Source of the DNA: Pseudomonas sp. SLFW
GTDB taxonomy: Bacteria > Pseudomonadota > Gammaproteobacteria > Pseudomonadales > Pseudomonadaceae
Length of the DNA: 46,277 bases
NCBI RefSeq assembly: GCF_009905615.1
Contig: NZ_JAAAKW010000031.1
Coordinates: 1 to 46,277 of the forward strand
Direction of reading: 5' to 3'
Shown here: positions 15,822 to 23,803 of the stretch, one piece after another
How positions within the stretch are numbered: the stretch's first letter is position 1
How the letters are laid out: every line of letters starts with the position of its first letter
Position numbers and translations under genes: made by a program
Notes under the pieces: generated by a model
Databases searched by the model: none
Seen by the model: the letters and a program-made list of their open reading frames with translations, nothing else
Told to the model about the DNA's origin: nothing

Positions 15822-16385
15822 GTGCACAAGGAACATTCGCAACGCGCGTCGGTGCTGCAGCACGTCAGCCTCAATGTTCGACGTTTGCGGCACGAGGCGG
15901 CATTGAGCCAGACCACGTTGGCGGAAAAATCCGGGGTCAGTCGGCGCATGCTCGTGGCGATCGAGGCAGGGGAGAAGAACGTCAGTCTGGCCACGCTGGA
16001 CCGCGTTGCGGCGGCGCTGGACGTGGCGTTCAGTGATCTGATCCAGGCGCCTGACGAGCGCGACCCGAGCCGCATCAATGAGGTGGGGTGGGCAGGCGCG
16101 CTGCCAGAGAGCAAGGCGGTGTTGCTGGCCAAGGCGTCGGCGCGGCATGGCGTGGAGCTGTGGGAGTTCTCGCTAGCGCCCGGCGAGGCGTACGCCTCCG
16201 AGGCTGACCCCAAGGGCTGGAGCGAGCAGGTCTATGTGATCGAAGGCTGCCTGACCGTTGCATTTCCGGACAACACCCGGCAGATCGCGGCGGGGGAGTT
16301 TTTCATGTTCGCCAGCGACCGGCCCCATGCCTACCGCAATGATGGGCGCGTGGCGCTGCGCTTTGTGCGCAATGTGGTGTCGTGA
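15822..16385 (+). CDS. XRE-family regulator with C-terminal cupin domain
   Basis: 187 residues from GTG 15822, chosen because GGGGAG lies 7 bases ahead; the open frame begins at a TTG 45 bases upstream without such a site. Residues about 15-70 are a Cro/CI-type helix-turn-helix (LSQTTLAEKSGVSRRMLVAIE). A cupin barrel covers about 110-187 (PGEAYASEAD, YVIEGCLTV, FMFASDRPHAYRN). Such regulators often sense a small ligand and control an adjacent catabolic or transport gene, but neither rlmM nor the downstream FAD protein is an obvious target. A REPIN-type repeat follows the stop codon. Confidence 0.88.
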   Translation: MHKEHSQRASVLQHVSLNVRRLRHEAALSQTTLAEKSGVSRRMLVAIEAGEKNVSLATLDRVAAALDVAFSDLIQAPDERDPSRINEVGWAGALPESKAVLLAKASARHGVELWEFSLAPGEAYASEADPKGWSEQVYVIEGCLTVAFPDNTRQIAAGEFFMFASDRPHAYRNDGRVALRFVRNVVS

Positions 16386-16412
16386 GCGTTTGGAGGAATT
16401 ACCGCGCGTCAC

Positions 16413-16501
16413 CTGTGGGAGCGAATTCATTCGCGAAAAAGGGGACTGACGATAGAGATGCATTGTCTGACAGACCATCGCGAATGAATTCGCTCCCACA
16501 G
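16413..16501. repeat. REPIN-type paired palindrome (GCGAATTCATTCGC family)
   Basis: Perfect 24-base inverted arms (CTGTGGGAGCGAATTCATTC plus GCGA, and complement) around a 41-base spacer. Members of the same family lie at 23547, 23685, 30326, 36738 and 42602. Confidence 0.85.
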
Positions 16502-16730
16502 TAGAGAACTGCGCCACGGCCGGGGTTTGTGATCACCCTCGATGTTGGTCAGGCAACAGCCCTTCAGCACGTTGCCCGCTTTCCCATCAGCAAATTTCCG
16601 ATATCCCGGCACGCGCTGTGCCTTGCATCCTTCGTACCGAAACGGGCCGACCATCGTCCTGTTTGAATCCCTCCGCAGGCTCGCCATAATCGGGCAGGCG
16701 CGCCACTGTGGCGAAGACAAGGCAAAAACA
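16502..16730. other. Intergenic stretch without recognised features
   Basis: With the repeat before it, this makes a 345-base gap between the XRE-cupin gene and the FAD protein gene. The coding frame of the FAD gene stays open back to 16542, but there is no good ribosome site or conserved N-terminus. I see no hairpin or clear promoter. Confidence 0.4.
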
Positions 16731-18152
16731 ATGACCTCACAACACAATCGACCTGACGCCGACATCCTGATCATCGGCGGCGGCCTCAGCGGCACGATGC
16801 TGGCCGTGCAGCTGCTGCGCCTGCCGGGACAGCGGCGGATCGTGATCGTCGAATCCCGCAGCGAACTGGGCCGGGGCGAAGCCTATAGCGCTACCGAATT
16901 GGGCCACACCCTCAACGGCAACGCTGCGCGCATGAGCGTCGACCCCGACGACGCGGATGACCTGACCCGTTGGCTGGGCGAGTTCATTGCGTCGGGCGGC
17001 TGGCCAGAGTCTGATCAGCAGCACGTGCCGCTCGCCGAGCTGTTTCCGCCTCGCGGTATGTTTGGACTGTACGTGCAGCAGCGACTGGCCGAGGCACAGG
17101 CGAAAGGCGCGCAGCATGGTTCGAGTGTCGAACATGTGCGAGGTGAGGTCGTGGATGTGCAATCCGAAGCGTCCGGCATTCGCCTCGCGTTGGCTGACGG
17201 CACTGAGCTGAATGGCCGCTTCGCCGTTCTGGCGACGGGGATGTTCGCCGCCGCGCGCACGCCGCAAACCGACTCCAACGCCCTGAATGCTGCGGCCGTG
17301 GACCCATGGGACGTTGCCGCGATGCGTCATCTTGACCCTCAAGGCCGGGTGTTGATCATCGGTTCGGGCCTGACCATGGTCGATGCGGTGGTGTCGCTGG
17401 AACAAGCCGGGCATCGCGGCCCCATTGACGTGTTTTCCCGGCATGGTTTGCTGCCGCACGTGCGCCGCCAGCCGCCTGCCTGGCCGGATTTTTTCGGCGC
17501 TGACCACCGCCTTCGCAGCCCCCGGCAACTGGTGCGCGCGTTGCGTGAACAGTGCGAGCAGGCCATCGCCCAAGGGATCGACTGGCAGGCCCCGCTGGAC
17601 ACCGTTCGGGTTCACATCCCACGGCTGTGGAGTCAGGCGACTGACGTGCAGCGGCGCCAGTTCGTACGCCACGTCCGCCCTTGGTGGGAAAGCCATCACC
17701 ACCGCTCGCCACCGCCCAGCGCGGCTTTGTTGGAGCGGCTGGTGCAGGAGGGCCGTCTGAACATTCATGCGGCGTCGTTGCAAGACGTGCAGGATCGCGA
17801 GTCGGGGCAGGTGCGCATCAGCGTGCGCTATCGCGGCGAGGATCATCCGACCGAGGTGCGGGGGGCGGCGTTGATTAATTCGACGGGTATTCAATACGAC
17901 TGGCGCCGCGTGGACCGAGCCCTGCCTCGGCAATTGCTGGCGCGGGGGCTGATTCAGCCGGGACCGCTGGCGCTGGGCATCGCCTCCGATCCGGGCGGCG
18001 CGGTGCTGGACGCCGAAGGGCGCGTGTCGTCTCGACTGTTCGCCATGGGCCCGCCTCTGCGCGGGATGTGGTGGGAAAGCACGGCGGTGACCGATGTGGC
18101 GTTGCAGGCGAAGGCGCTGGCGGTGAGGTTGGCCGAGATGTCTGAACGCTGA
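16731..18152 (+). CDS. FAD/NAD(P)-binding protein
   Basis: 473 residues from ATG 16731, where the usual N-terminal beta strand starts (DADILIIGGGLSGT); a frame beginning at TTG 16542 would add 63 residues before the Rossmann fold. GGGLSG near 17-22 is the dinucleotide motif for FAD; a second GSGLTMVDA Rossmann motif near residue 207 fits NAD(P)H binding. The layout matches the 'FAD-NAD(P)-binding' family (Pfam NAD_binding_9) that includes hydroxyacylglutathione-like and SidA-like relatives without a settled reaction. It is probably a cytosolic flavoprotein. Neighbours give no pathway. Confidence 0.85.
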   Translation: MTSQHNRPDADILIIGGGLSGTMLAVQLLRLPGQRRIVIVESRSELGRGEAYSATELGHTLNGNAARMSVDPDDADDLTRWLGEFIASGGWPESDQQHVPLAELFPPRGMFGLYVQQRLAEAQAKGAQHGSSVEHVRGEVVDVQSEASGIRLALADGTELNGRFAVLATGMFAAARTPQTDSNALNAAAVDPWDVAAMRHLDPQGRVLIIGSGLTMVDAVVSLEQAGHRGPIDVFSRHGLLPHVRRQPPAWPDFFGADHRLRSPRQLVRALREQCEQAIAQGIDWQAPLDTVRVHIPRLWSQATDVQRRQFVRHVRPWWESHHHRSPPPSAALLERLVQEGRLNIHAASLQDVQDRESGQVRISVRYRGEDHPTEVRGAALINSTGIQYDWRRVDRALPRQLLARGLIQPGPLALGIASDPGGAVLDAEGRVSSRLFAMGPPLRGMWWESTAVTDVALQAKALAVRLAEMSER

Positions 18153-18205
18153 CGCGAGGCGCCTGCGGCCAGAATCAACGCCTGACAGCGTATCAACGCC
18201 AAGAT

Positions 18206-18258
18206 TGTGTCGACCCCGACACACTTTCGGCCCCTCATCCTAAAGGGCTATCCGAAAG
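18206..18258. promoter_or_regulatory. Two adjacent dyads between genes
   Basis: TGTGTCG/CGACACA (18206-18223, 4-base loop) is followed directly by CTTTCGG/CCGAAAG (18224-18258, with inner GCCC/GGGC). No T-run follows. They could form a leader structure for the 18346 gene or end the upstream transcript. Confidence 0.45.
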
Positions 18259-18345
18259 AGCCGACAGCGTGGGATGGAACCGGTGAAACCGTGTGGGTTT
18301 TCCACGTGGTCGCAGGGCAGCCAGGGCTATGGAGGCGTTTTTTTC

Positions 18346-18834
18346 ATGATGAGCTTGAGTTTCCGCAACCCGGCGGACGCGGCGTTGCTTGTGCAGCAGG
18401 CGACCGCTAAAAGTCAGCACACCACTGAGGATTCAACTGACATACCCAGCGCGGCTGAGCAAATGCGCAAAAGCGTCGAGGTGCTGTTGTCGCCCGAAGC
18501 GCAGAAGGCGGCGAAAACCGGTGACAAGGACGCCGACATCGACGCCTCGAACCTGCCGGACCGGATCAAGGATCAGCTCAAGATGATCCGTTCGATACAG
18601 GCGCGCATCGCGCAAAAGATGAAGGACATGCAGGCCTTCATGAGTGATCACTCGCTGTCGCCAAAAGCACGCGAAGGCAAGATTCGTCAGTTGCAGATGG
18701 AGATCATGGCCATGTCCAACTCGTTGATCCAGGCCACGAACGAGCTGAACCAGTCGATGCAGCAAATGCACCTCTCGGTCGACGACCGAGTGCTGGCCGC
18801 CACGCTGGTGGGGCCGCAGCACGTTCAGTCCTGA
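18346..18834 (+). CDS. Small helical protein of unknown function
   Basis: 162 residues from ATG 18346, preceded by GGAGG at a 10-base spacing; the longer frame from 18274 has no comparable site. The protein is Met-, Gln- and Lys-rich and looks all-helical, with a likely coiled coil from about residue 75 to 145 (IKDQLKMIRSIQARIAQKMKDM is its most regular part). No signal peptide, membrane segment or catalytic motif is seen. It ends convergently with soxR, the two stop regions overlapping by 10 bases. I do not recognise the family. Confidence 0.7.
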   Translation: MMSLSFRNPADAALLVQQATAKSQHTTEDSTDIPSAAEQMRKSVEVLLSPEAQKAAKTGDKDADIDASNLPDRIKDQLKMIRSIQARIAQKMKDMQAFMSDHSLSPKAREGKIRQLQMEIMAMSNSLIQATNELNQSMQQMHLSVDDRVLAATLVGPQHVQS

Positions 18835-19286
18835 TCCAGAAGTCGAGGACCGGCGCCATCTTCACCCAAGGTATCGCCCCGGTTGCGCAACGGGCAGGCC
18901 TCCATCGACAGGCAGCCGCAACCGATGCAGCCGTTGAGCTGGTCGCGCAGGGCCGTGAGGCGATGGATGCGTTCGTCGAGGTCGGCTTTCCAGCATTCCG
19001 ACAGCCGGTTCCAGTCATCAAGGTTGGGCGGACGATCCTGTGGCAGGCTGTCGAAGGCGGCCTGAATGGTCGCCAGCGGAATGCCCAGCCGCTGCGCCGT
19101 CTTGATCAGCGCCACCCGGCGCAGCACGTCCCGTGAGTAGCGGCGCTGATTGCCCGCATTGCGCTGGCTGCAGATCAGCCCTTTGGTTTCGTAGAAGCGC
19201 AGGGCGGTGACGGCGACACCGCTGCGGGCCGACAGTTGGCCGACGGTCAGTTCTCGGGGCAGATGCTGAGACACGGTAGGGCGCAT
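18825..19286 (-). CDS. soxR: Redox-sensitive transcriptional activator SoxR
   Basis: 153 residues from ATG 19286 (AAGGA 4 bases ahead); the frame opens at TTG 19313. MerR-type winged helix-turn-helix at 12-80 (LTVGQLSARSGVAVTALRFYE), dimerisation helix at about 88-118, then the [2Fe-2S] cluster site C120-C123-C125-C131 (CIGCGCLSMEAC). Oxidation by redox-cycling compounds such as phenazines or quinones turns SoxR into an activator. In pseudomonads SoxR does not use SoxS; in P. aeruginosa (PA2273) it controls an efflux pump, an MFS gene and the divergent monooxygenase gene PA2274. The same divergent arrangement with a SoxR box is seen here. Confidence 0.96.
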   Translation of the reverse strand: MRPTVSQHLPRELTVGQLSARSGVAVTALRFYETKGLICSQRNAGNQRRYSRDVLRRVALIKTAQRLGIPLATIQAAFDSLPQDRPPNLDDWNRLSECWKADLDERIHRLTALRDQLNGCIGCGCLSMEACPLRNRGDTLGEDGAGPRLLDQD

Positions 19287-19327
19287 GGATTCCTTCAATA
19301 GCCCGTTGATCAACAGGCAAAAGATGC

Positions 19328-19358
19328 TTGACCTCTAGTTAAGTGGAGGTTTTACCCT
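19328..19358 (+). promoter_or_regulatory. SoxR box within a 19-bp-spacer promoter
   Basis: TTGACC (19328-19333) and TACCCT (19353-19358) are separated by 19 bases, the overlong spacer typical of MerR/SoxR targets. Between them is the dyad ACCTCTAGTTAAGTGGAGGT (19331-19350), 8 of 10 arm positions pairing, close to the known SoxR box. It points toward the monooxygenase gene and starts 42 bases from the soxR start codon, so SoxR could also autoregulate. Confidence 0.88.
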
Positions 19359-19494
19359 CCGCAGCCTGTATTAACAACTGGCAGCGCCTGGCCACACCGT
19401 CGCCCCTGACAATACGACGCAAGAAACGTAGTTCACGCGAAACCTCAATGCTGCATTTTGTTCTGCGACATCCGTTCATCTGTGGAGAGCGTTC

Positions 19495-19830
19495 ATGACG
19501 TCACAAGACTCAAACCTTCCGTTCAGTCAGTTCGTCGAGTTCACGGTAGATCCCCGAAACCAGGCCGGTCTGGTGGCGGACCTGAATGAGCGCTTCGAGC
19601 GCTTCACCCGTACGTACCCCGGTTTTATCCGCGCCAGTGTCCACGTCAGCGAAGACCAGGGGCGAGTCATCAGCCATGTGCTGTGGCAGTCCAAATCCGC
19701 CTGTGAACAGGCGTTCCGCAATGCCGAGCAGGGGGAAGGGGATTTGTGGGGATTGATTCGCAGGCACCGGACGACGGCGATGGCGTTCAACGCCTACGAA
19801 ATGGTGGGAGAAATCACAGGGTCGCGCTGA
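19495..19830 (+). CDS. Antibiotic-biosynthesis-monooxygenase (ABM) domain protein, SoxR target
   Basis: 111 residues, a single ABM-type ferredoxin-like fold (FVEFTVDPRNQAGLVADLNE, FIRASVHVSED, VISHVLWQSKSACEQAF). Related small proteins oxidise or degrade quinone-like compounds or serve as accessory dimers. GGAGAG lies 7 bases ahead of the ATG. The SoxR box 140 bases upstream and the divergent soxR match the P. aeruginosa PA2273-PA2274 arrangement, so it is expected to be induced by redox-cycling agents and may detoxify them. The substrate is not known. It ends 5 bases from the convergent sigma-54 activator gene. Confidence 0.88.
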   Translation: MTSQDSNLPFSQFVEFTVDPRNQAGLVADLNERFERFTRTYPGFIRASVHVSEDQGRVISHVLWQSKSACEQAFRNAEQGEGDLWGLIRRHRTTAMAFNAYEMVGEITGSR

Positions 19831-19835
19831 AGGTC

Positions 19836-20978
19836 TCAAACCGACAACTGCACCATCCGGTCGCCTTGCACCTGCTCGCCCGGTCGACGCTTGTTCACGG
19901 CCAACTCGCCGATTTTGATCAGCCGCGCCCGGATGACGTTGCGGCTCAGGCCCAACAGCTGCGCCGTGTGCACCTGGTTGTAGTGGCTGAACCGGTACGC
20001 CGCGCGCAACAGCGCATCTTCGACTTTCTCGTGCAGCGCGCCTGCCTGCTCTTCGAACAACTTTTGAAACGCCCGGGCCAACAGCGCGTCGGTGGAGTCG
20101 TCGCTAGCAGGTGATGCGTCGTCCTGACGCTCCAGACGCAGGTTCGACAGGCGCAGGTCGCTGGCCTGAACCACGCCGTTGCGGCAAATCAGCAGGGTGT
20201 GATGAATGACGTTTTCCAGCTCGCGGATGTTGCCCGGCCAGCTGTAGGTCCGCAGCTTGTGCTCGGCGTCGCTGCTGATCTGGATCGGCCCGCAGCCCAG
20301 ACGCTGGCTGTAGACCTCGATGAAATGTCGGGTCAGCGGCATGATGTCGCCAGGGCGCTCACGCAGGGTGCTCAGCTCCAGGTTGACCACGTTGAGGCGG
20401 TAGAACAGGTCTTCGCGGAAGTGCCCGGCGTTGATCGCACGCTCCAGCTGCACGTTGGTCGCGGCCAGCACGCGGACGTTGATCGGCGTGCTTTTGCGCG
20501 ACCCCAGCCGCACCACTTCACGCTCCTGCAACACGCGCAACAGCTTCACCTGAATGGCCATCGGCAGGTCGCCGATTTCGTCGAGGAACAGCGTGCCGCC
20601 GTTGGCCTCTTCGAACCAGCCGGCCTTGGCGGTCAGCGCGCCGGTGAACGCGCCTTTTTCGTGGCCAAACAGCTCGGCCTCGACCAGCGATTCGGAGAAT
20701 GCCCCGCAGTTCACGGCCACGAACGGCTGATGGCGGCGGTCGCTCAGGTTGTGGATGTGACGGGCGACCAACTCCTTGCCGGTGCCGGTTTCGCCGATGA
20801 TCAGCACGCTGGCATCACTGGGCGCGACCTGTTGCACGTGGGCCAGCAGGGCCTGGGATTTCGGGTCTTCGAACACCTGCGCGGTGGCGCGGATGGAGGT
20901 CGCCAGAGCTGGGGAGGGCGGTAAGGTCAGTAGCTGCATGGGGATCACTTGTGGTTGAAACGGAACGCTGGCGGTCAT
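19836..20978 (-). CDS. Sigma-54-dependent activator, SfnR-like
   Basis: 380 residues from ATG 20978 (GGAG 9 bases ahead); the longer open frame runs back into the msuD coding region in another frame and is not real. There is no N-terminal sensor domain, only about 40 residues before the AAA+ core: Walker A GETGTGKE at 62-69, the sigma-54 contact loop GAFTGA at 109-114, Walker B TLFLDEIGD near 129-137. A Fis-type helix-turn-helix ends the protein (HTAQLLGLSRNVIRARLIKI). SfnR/MsuR-type activators of this form switch on sulfone and methanesulfonate genes under sulfate limitation. It follows msuD with a repeat element between, and is likely part of its transcript. Confidence 0.85.
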   Translation of the reverse strand: MTASVPFQPQVIPMQLLTLPPSPALATSIRATAQVFEDPKSQALLAHVQQVAPSDASVLIIGETGTGKELVARHIHNLSDRRHQPFVAVNCGAFSESLVEAELFGHEKGAFTGALTAKAGWFEEANGGTLFLDEIGDLPMAIQVKLLRVLQEREVVRLGSRKSTPINVRVLAATNVQLERAINAGHFREDLFYRLNVVNLELSTLRERPGDIMPLTRHFIEVYSQRLGCGPIQISSDAEHKLRTYSWPGNIRELENVIHHTLLICRNGVVQASDLRLSNLRLERQDDASPASDDSTDALLARAFQKLFEEQAGALHEKVEDALLRAAYRFSHYNQVHTAQLLGLSRNVIRARLIKIGELAVNKRRPGEQVQGDRMVQLSV

Positions 20979-21015
20979 GTGGGGGAACTCCGTGTACGAA
21001 TGCCGCCTAATACCT

Positions 21016-21125
21016 TGTGGGAGCAGCCGGAGGTTACGACGGCCGCGAAAGCGGTGTGTCAGGCGATACATCCAACCCTGACCCGACGCAGTCGCTGCTG
21101 TCGTAACCTCCGACGTCTCCCACAG
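21016..21125. repeat. REPIN-type paired palindrome (GGAGGTTACGACGG family)
   Basis: Outer ends TGTGGGAG and CTCCCACA with arms carrying the GGAGGTTACGACGGC core and its complement GCTGTCGTAACCTCCGACG. Related to 26003-26115 and to the arms at 11317 and 11526. It lies between msuD and its downstream activator gene. Confidence 0.8.
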
Positions 21126-21142
21126 GTCATGCGGTGAACGGG

Positions 21143-22279
21143 TTACTTCTGCGGTGGCAAATCGTTGGCGATCATCTCCCCGAACGGCCCGGTCAGGTTG
21201 GTGATGCCACGCCCCGCCAGGCTGCGGTACGGCTCGGGCAGCAGCGGGAACACCAGCTCGGCGAAGCGGTAGGCTTCTTCCAGGTGCGGGTAGCCGGAGA
21301 AGATGAAGCTCTCGATCCCCAGGTCCGCGTATTCCTTGATCCGTGCCGCGACTTCTTCGGGGTTGCCCACCAGCGCTGTGCCTGCACCGCCACGCACCAG
21401 ACCGACACCGGCCCACAGGTTCGGGGCAATTTCCAGGTTGTCGCGTCGTCCGTCGTGCAGCGCGGCCATGCGGCGCTGACCTTCGGAGTCGAAGCGCGAG
21501 AAGGATTTCTGCGCAGCGGCGATGGTCTCGTCGCTGATGTGCTCGATCAGGGTGTTGGCGGCTTTCCACGCCTCTTCGCTGGTCTCGCGCACGATCACGT
21601 GCAGACGGATGCCGAACTTCACGGTGCGGCCATTGCGGGCGGCGCGTTCGCGTATGTCAGCCAGTTTTCCGGCGACGGCGGCGGGCGGCTCGCCCCACGT
21701 CAGGTAAACGTCCACCTGCTCGGCGGCCAGCTCGTGGGCGGCTTCCGAAGAACCGCCAAAATACAGCGGCGGGTAGGGTTTCTGGATCGGCGGGTACAGC
21801 GCCTTGGCGTTCTGCACCTTGAGGTGTTTGCCTTCGAAATCGACGGCTTCGCCCTGCAGCACGCGACGCCAGATTTTCAGGAATTCGTCGGTGACTTCGT
21901 AACGTTCGCTGTGATCGAGGAAACTGCCGTCGCCACGGTTTTCGTCAGGGTCGCCACCGGTCACGACGTTGATCAGCAGGCGCCCACCGGACAAACGGTC
22001 CAGAGTCGCGGCCATGCGCGCGGAGACGGTCGGGGAGATGATGCCCGGACGAATGGCCACCAGATAACGCAGGCGTTCGGTCAGCGGCACCAGCGCCGAA
22101 GCGATCACCCAGGAGTCTTCGCAGGAACGACCGGTCGGGATCAACACACCGTGGTAGCCCAGATCGTCAGCGGCCTGGGCCACTTGCTTCAGGTAATTGA
22201 GCGTGACCGGGCGCGCGCCCTTGGTGGTGCCCAGAAAATGGCCGTCGCCGTGTGTCGGTAGAAACCAGAAAACATCCAT
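21143..22279 (-). CDS. msuD: FMNH2-dependent methanesulfonate/alkanesulfonate monooxygenase
   Basis: 378 residues, bacterial luciferase-like TIM barrel of the SsuD/MsuD family. It uses reduced FMN and O2 to release sulfite from sulfonates. Recognised by FWFLPTHGDG at the N-terminus, IPTGRSCEDSW, RPGIISPTVSARMAATLDRL, NVVTGGDPDE and YLTWGEPP. The sequence departs from Pseudomonas SsuD in many positions and its neighbour is an SfnR-like activator rather than ssuC/ssuB, so MsuD is the better name. ATG 22279 has GAAGGA 7 bases ahead. No flavin reductase (msuE) or msuC gene is in the window; FMNH2 must come from elsewhere. Confidence 0.8.
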   Translation of the reverse strand: MDVFWFLPTHGDGHFLGTTKGARPVTLNYLKQVAQAADDLGYHGVLIPTGRSCEDSWVIASALVPLTERLRYLVAIRPGIISPTVSARMAATLDRLSGGRLLINVVTGGDPDENRGDGSFLDHSERYEVTDEFLKIWRRVLQGEAVDFEGKHLKVQNAKALYPPIQKPYPPLYFGGSSEAAHELAAEQVDVYLTWGEPPAAVAGKLADIRERAARNGRTVKFGIRLHVIVRETSEEAWKAANTLIEHISDETIAAAQKSFSRFDSEGQRRMAALHDGRRDNLEIAPNLWAGVGLVRGGAGTALVGNPEEVAARIKEYADLGIESFIFSGYPHLEEAYRFAELVFPLLPEPYRSLAGRGITNLTGPFGEMIANDLPPQK

Positions 22280-22460
22280 GAGAAATCCTTCGAGCGGGAA
22301 TCGGTGGCTTTTGGAATAAGTGCGCTAGTTATAGAGGTTGTGATTTATTCCGTAAAAGAACTGAATTCCATATTTTTAGAACGTTCGGAGATATGCCCGG
22401 TTTTACGTTTTGAAACGTATGAGCGGCGCGGGATGTTATTCTCTCGCCCTGCACAGGCCG
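22280..22460. promoter_or_regulatory. msuD upstream region with two dyads
   Basis: A+T-rich for this genome. A perfect palindrome TACGTTT-TG-AAACGTA lies at 22404-22419, 125 bases upstream of msuD, and an inverted pair GGAATAA/TTATTCC at 22313-22319 and 22345-22351. Either could be a regulator site for the sulfur-starvation response. No sigma-54 -24/-12 element was convincing by eye. Confidence 0.5.
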
Positions 22461-22543
22461 CTGTAGGAGTGAGCTTGCTCGCGATGGGGGCCGGCCAGTT
22501 CGTGATTGACACGACGCCATCGCGAGCAAGCTCACTCCTACAG
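22461..22543. repeat. REPIN-type paired palindrome (GAGCTTGCTCGCG family)
   Basis: Arms CTGTAGGAGTGAGCTTGCTC plus GCGA and complement, around a 35-base spacer. A second member with the arms in inside-out order is at 41049-41112. Confidence 0.85.
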
Positions 22544-22609
22544 GATGTATGTGAGGCTCAGATAGCACCCATACCGTGAAAAATCGATTGACCAGAAAAA
22601 AGAAGCCGC

Positions 22610-23524
22610 ATGACCTCAAAAAAAGAAGTGGCGCCGTTGCCCGAAGACCTTCGGGTGTTTCTCACCGTGATCCGCAAGGCGGGCTTCGCGGCCGCCGCCG
22701 ATGAACTCGGGCTGTCGCCTGCGTACGTCAGCAAGCGCATCCAGATCCTCGAATCGACCCTGGCCACGCGCCTGTTGCACCGCACCAGCCGCAAGGTCGC
22801 GCTGACTGAAGACGGCGAGCGCGTGCAGCGCTGGGCGGTGCGGATTCTCGAAGATTTTCAGTTGCTGCACGACGAATTGTCCGACGCCCATTCGGCGCCA
22901 CGGGGCAAGCTGCATTTGTGCAGTTCGTTCGGTTTCGGTCGCAATCACGTCGCTCCGGCGATCTCGAAACTCGCCGAGGCGTACCCCGATCTGGAGGTGC
23001 GGCTGGACCTGTTCGACCGGGTGGTGGATATCGTCAGCGAGGGTTTCGATCTGGAGATCCGCGTGGGCGATGACATCCCCGGTCAGCACATCGGTCGTCA
23101 ATTGGTGAGTAACCGACGAGTACTGTGCGCGGCGCCGGATTACCTGGCGCGTCGGGGCACGCCGCAGCAATTGGTGGACCTGGAGCATCACGACTGTCTG
23201 GTGATCAAGGAGCGCGACAACGCGTTTGGCATCTGGCATGTCGAGCGTGACGGCGTGCGGGAGAGCGTGCGGGTCAGCGGGCCGCTGTCGTCCAACAGCG
23301 GCGAGATCGTCCTGCAATGGGCGCTGGACGGGCGCGGGGTGTTGCAGCGTTCGCTGTGGGACGTCAAACCGTTTCTGGAGCAGGGGCGGCTGGTGCAGGT
23401 ACTGCCGGAATACACCGAAAGCGCCAACGTCTGGGCGGTGTACCCGACGCGGCTGGCCAATTCAGGGAAATTGCGGGTGTGCGTGGAGTTTCTGCAGGCG
23501 CATTTTCAGGGGTTGTCTTTGTAA
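22610..23524 (+). CDS. LysR-family transcriptional regulator
   Basis: 304 residues. N-terminal winged helix-turn-helix at about 10-70 (LRVFLTVIRKAGFAAAADEL, SPAYVSKRIQILE), then a periplasmic-binding-like effector domain to the C-terminus. The DNA-binding part resembles the DmlR/YafC branch of LysR regulators. It is divergent from msuD across a 330-base gap and convergent with leuCD, so either could be a target. LysR regulators usually control a divergent gene, which would favour msuD, but the repeat between them weakens that view. Start ATG follows an AGAAAAAAGAAG stretch. Confidence 0.92.
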   Translation: MTSKKEVAPLPEDLRVFLTVIRKAGFAAAADELGLSPAYVSKRIQILESTLATRLLHRTSRKVALTEDGERVQRWAVRILEDFQLLHDELSDAHSAPRGKLHLCSSFGFGRNHVAPAISKLAEAYPDLEVRLDLFDRVVDIVSEGFDLEIRVGDDIPGQHIGRQLVSNRRVLCAAPDYLARRGTPQQLVDLEHHDCLVIKERDNAFGIWHVERDGVRESVRVSGPLSSNSGEIVLQWALDGRGVLQRSLWDVKPFLEQGRLVQVLPEYTESANVWAVYPTRLANSGKLRVCVEFLQAHFQGLSL

Positions 23525-23546
23525 GTCGCAACTCTCGTCCCTATCT

Positions 23547-23639
23547 CTGTGGGAGCGAATTTATTCGCGAAGGGGTCGGTGTGTCTGGCACTTCTCTATT
23601 GAATGTACCGACGTCTCGCGAATGAATTCGCTCCCACAG
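23547..23639. repeat. REPIN-type paired palindrome, first of a tandem pair
   Basis: GCGAATTCATTCGC family; 24-base arms with one mismatch. The copy at 23685-23777 repeats it, including the spacer (GTGTCTGGCAC and TCTCTAT parts), 45 bases further on. Confidence 0.85.
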
Positions 23640-23684
23640 TTGAAATTCGCGTCACGCCTCAGACTTCGCGGCGCCGCTGGGCTT

Positions 23685-23777
23685 CTGTGGGAGCGAATTT
23701 ATTCGCGAAGGGGCCGGTGTGTCTGGCACCTCTCTATCGGATGTACCGGCGTCTGGCGAATGAATTCGCTCCTGCAG
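23685..23777. repeat. REPIN-type paired palindrome, second of a tandem pair
   Basis: Near-copy of 23547-23639. The right arm has drifted (TGGCGAATGAATTCGCTCCT instead of the consensus). The pair fills most of the gap between convergent lysR and leuD. Confidence 0.85.
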
Positions 23778-23803
23778 TCGGGATGGGTTTCGTCAGTGAT
23801 GTT

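Noticed and set aside
16413..16501. Possible CRISPR repeat or attachment site
   Set aside because: The elements are single or double paired palindromes spread across the genome, without regular spacing or an integrase.
16737..18224. Open frame of 495 codons opposite the FAD protein
   Set aside because: Arg/His-rich shadow; the plus strand has a clear Rossmann fold.
20979..21569. N-terminal extension of the sigma-54 activator
   Set aside because: It lies partly in the msuD coding region in another frame and in a repeat; the translated sequence is Arg-rich without domains. The start at 20978 has a ribosome site.
22404..22419. Palindrome as a sigma-54 promoter element of msuD
   Set aside because: It lacks the GG and GC dinucleotides at -24/-12; kept only as a possible regulator site.
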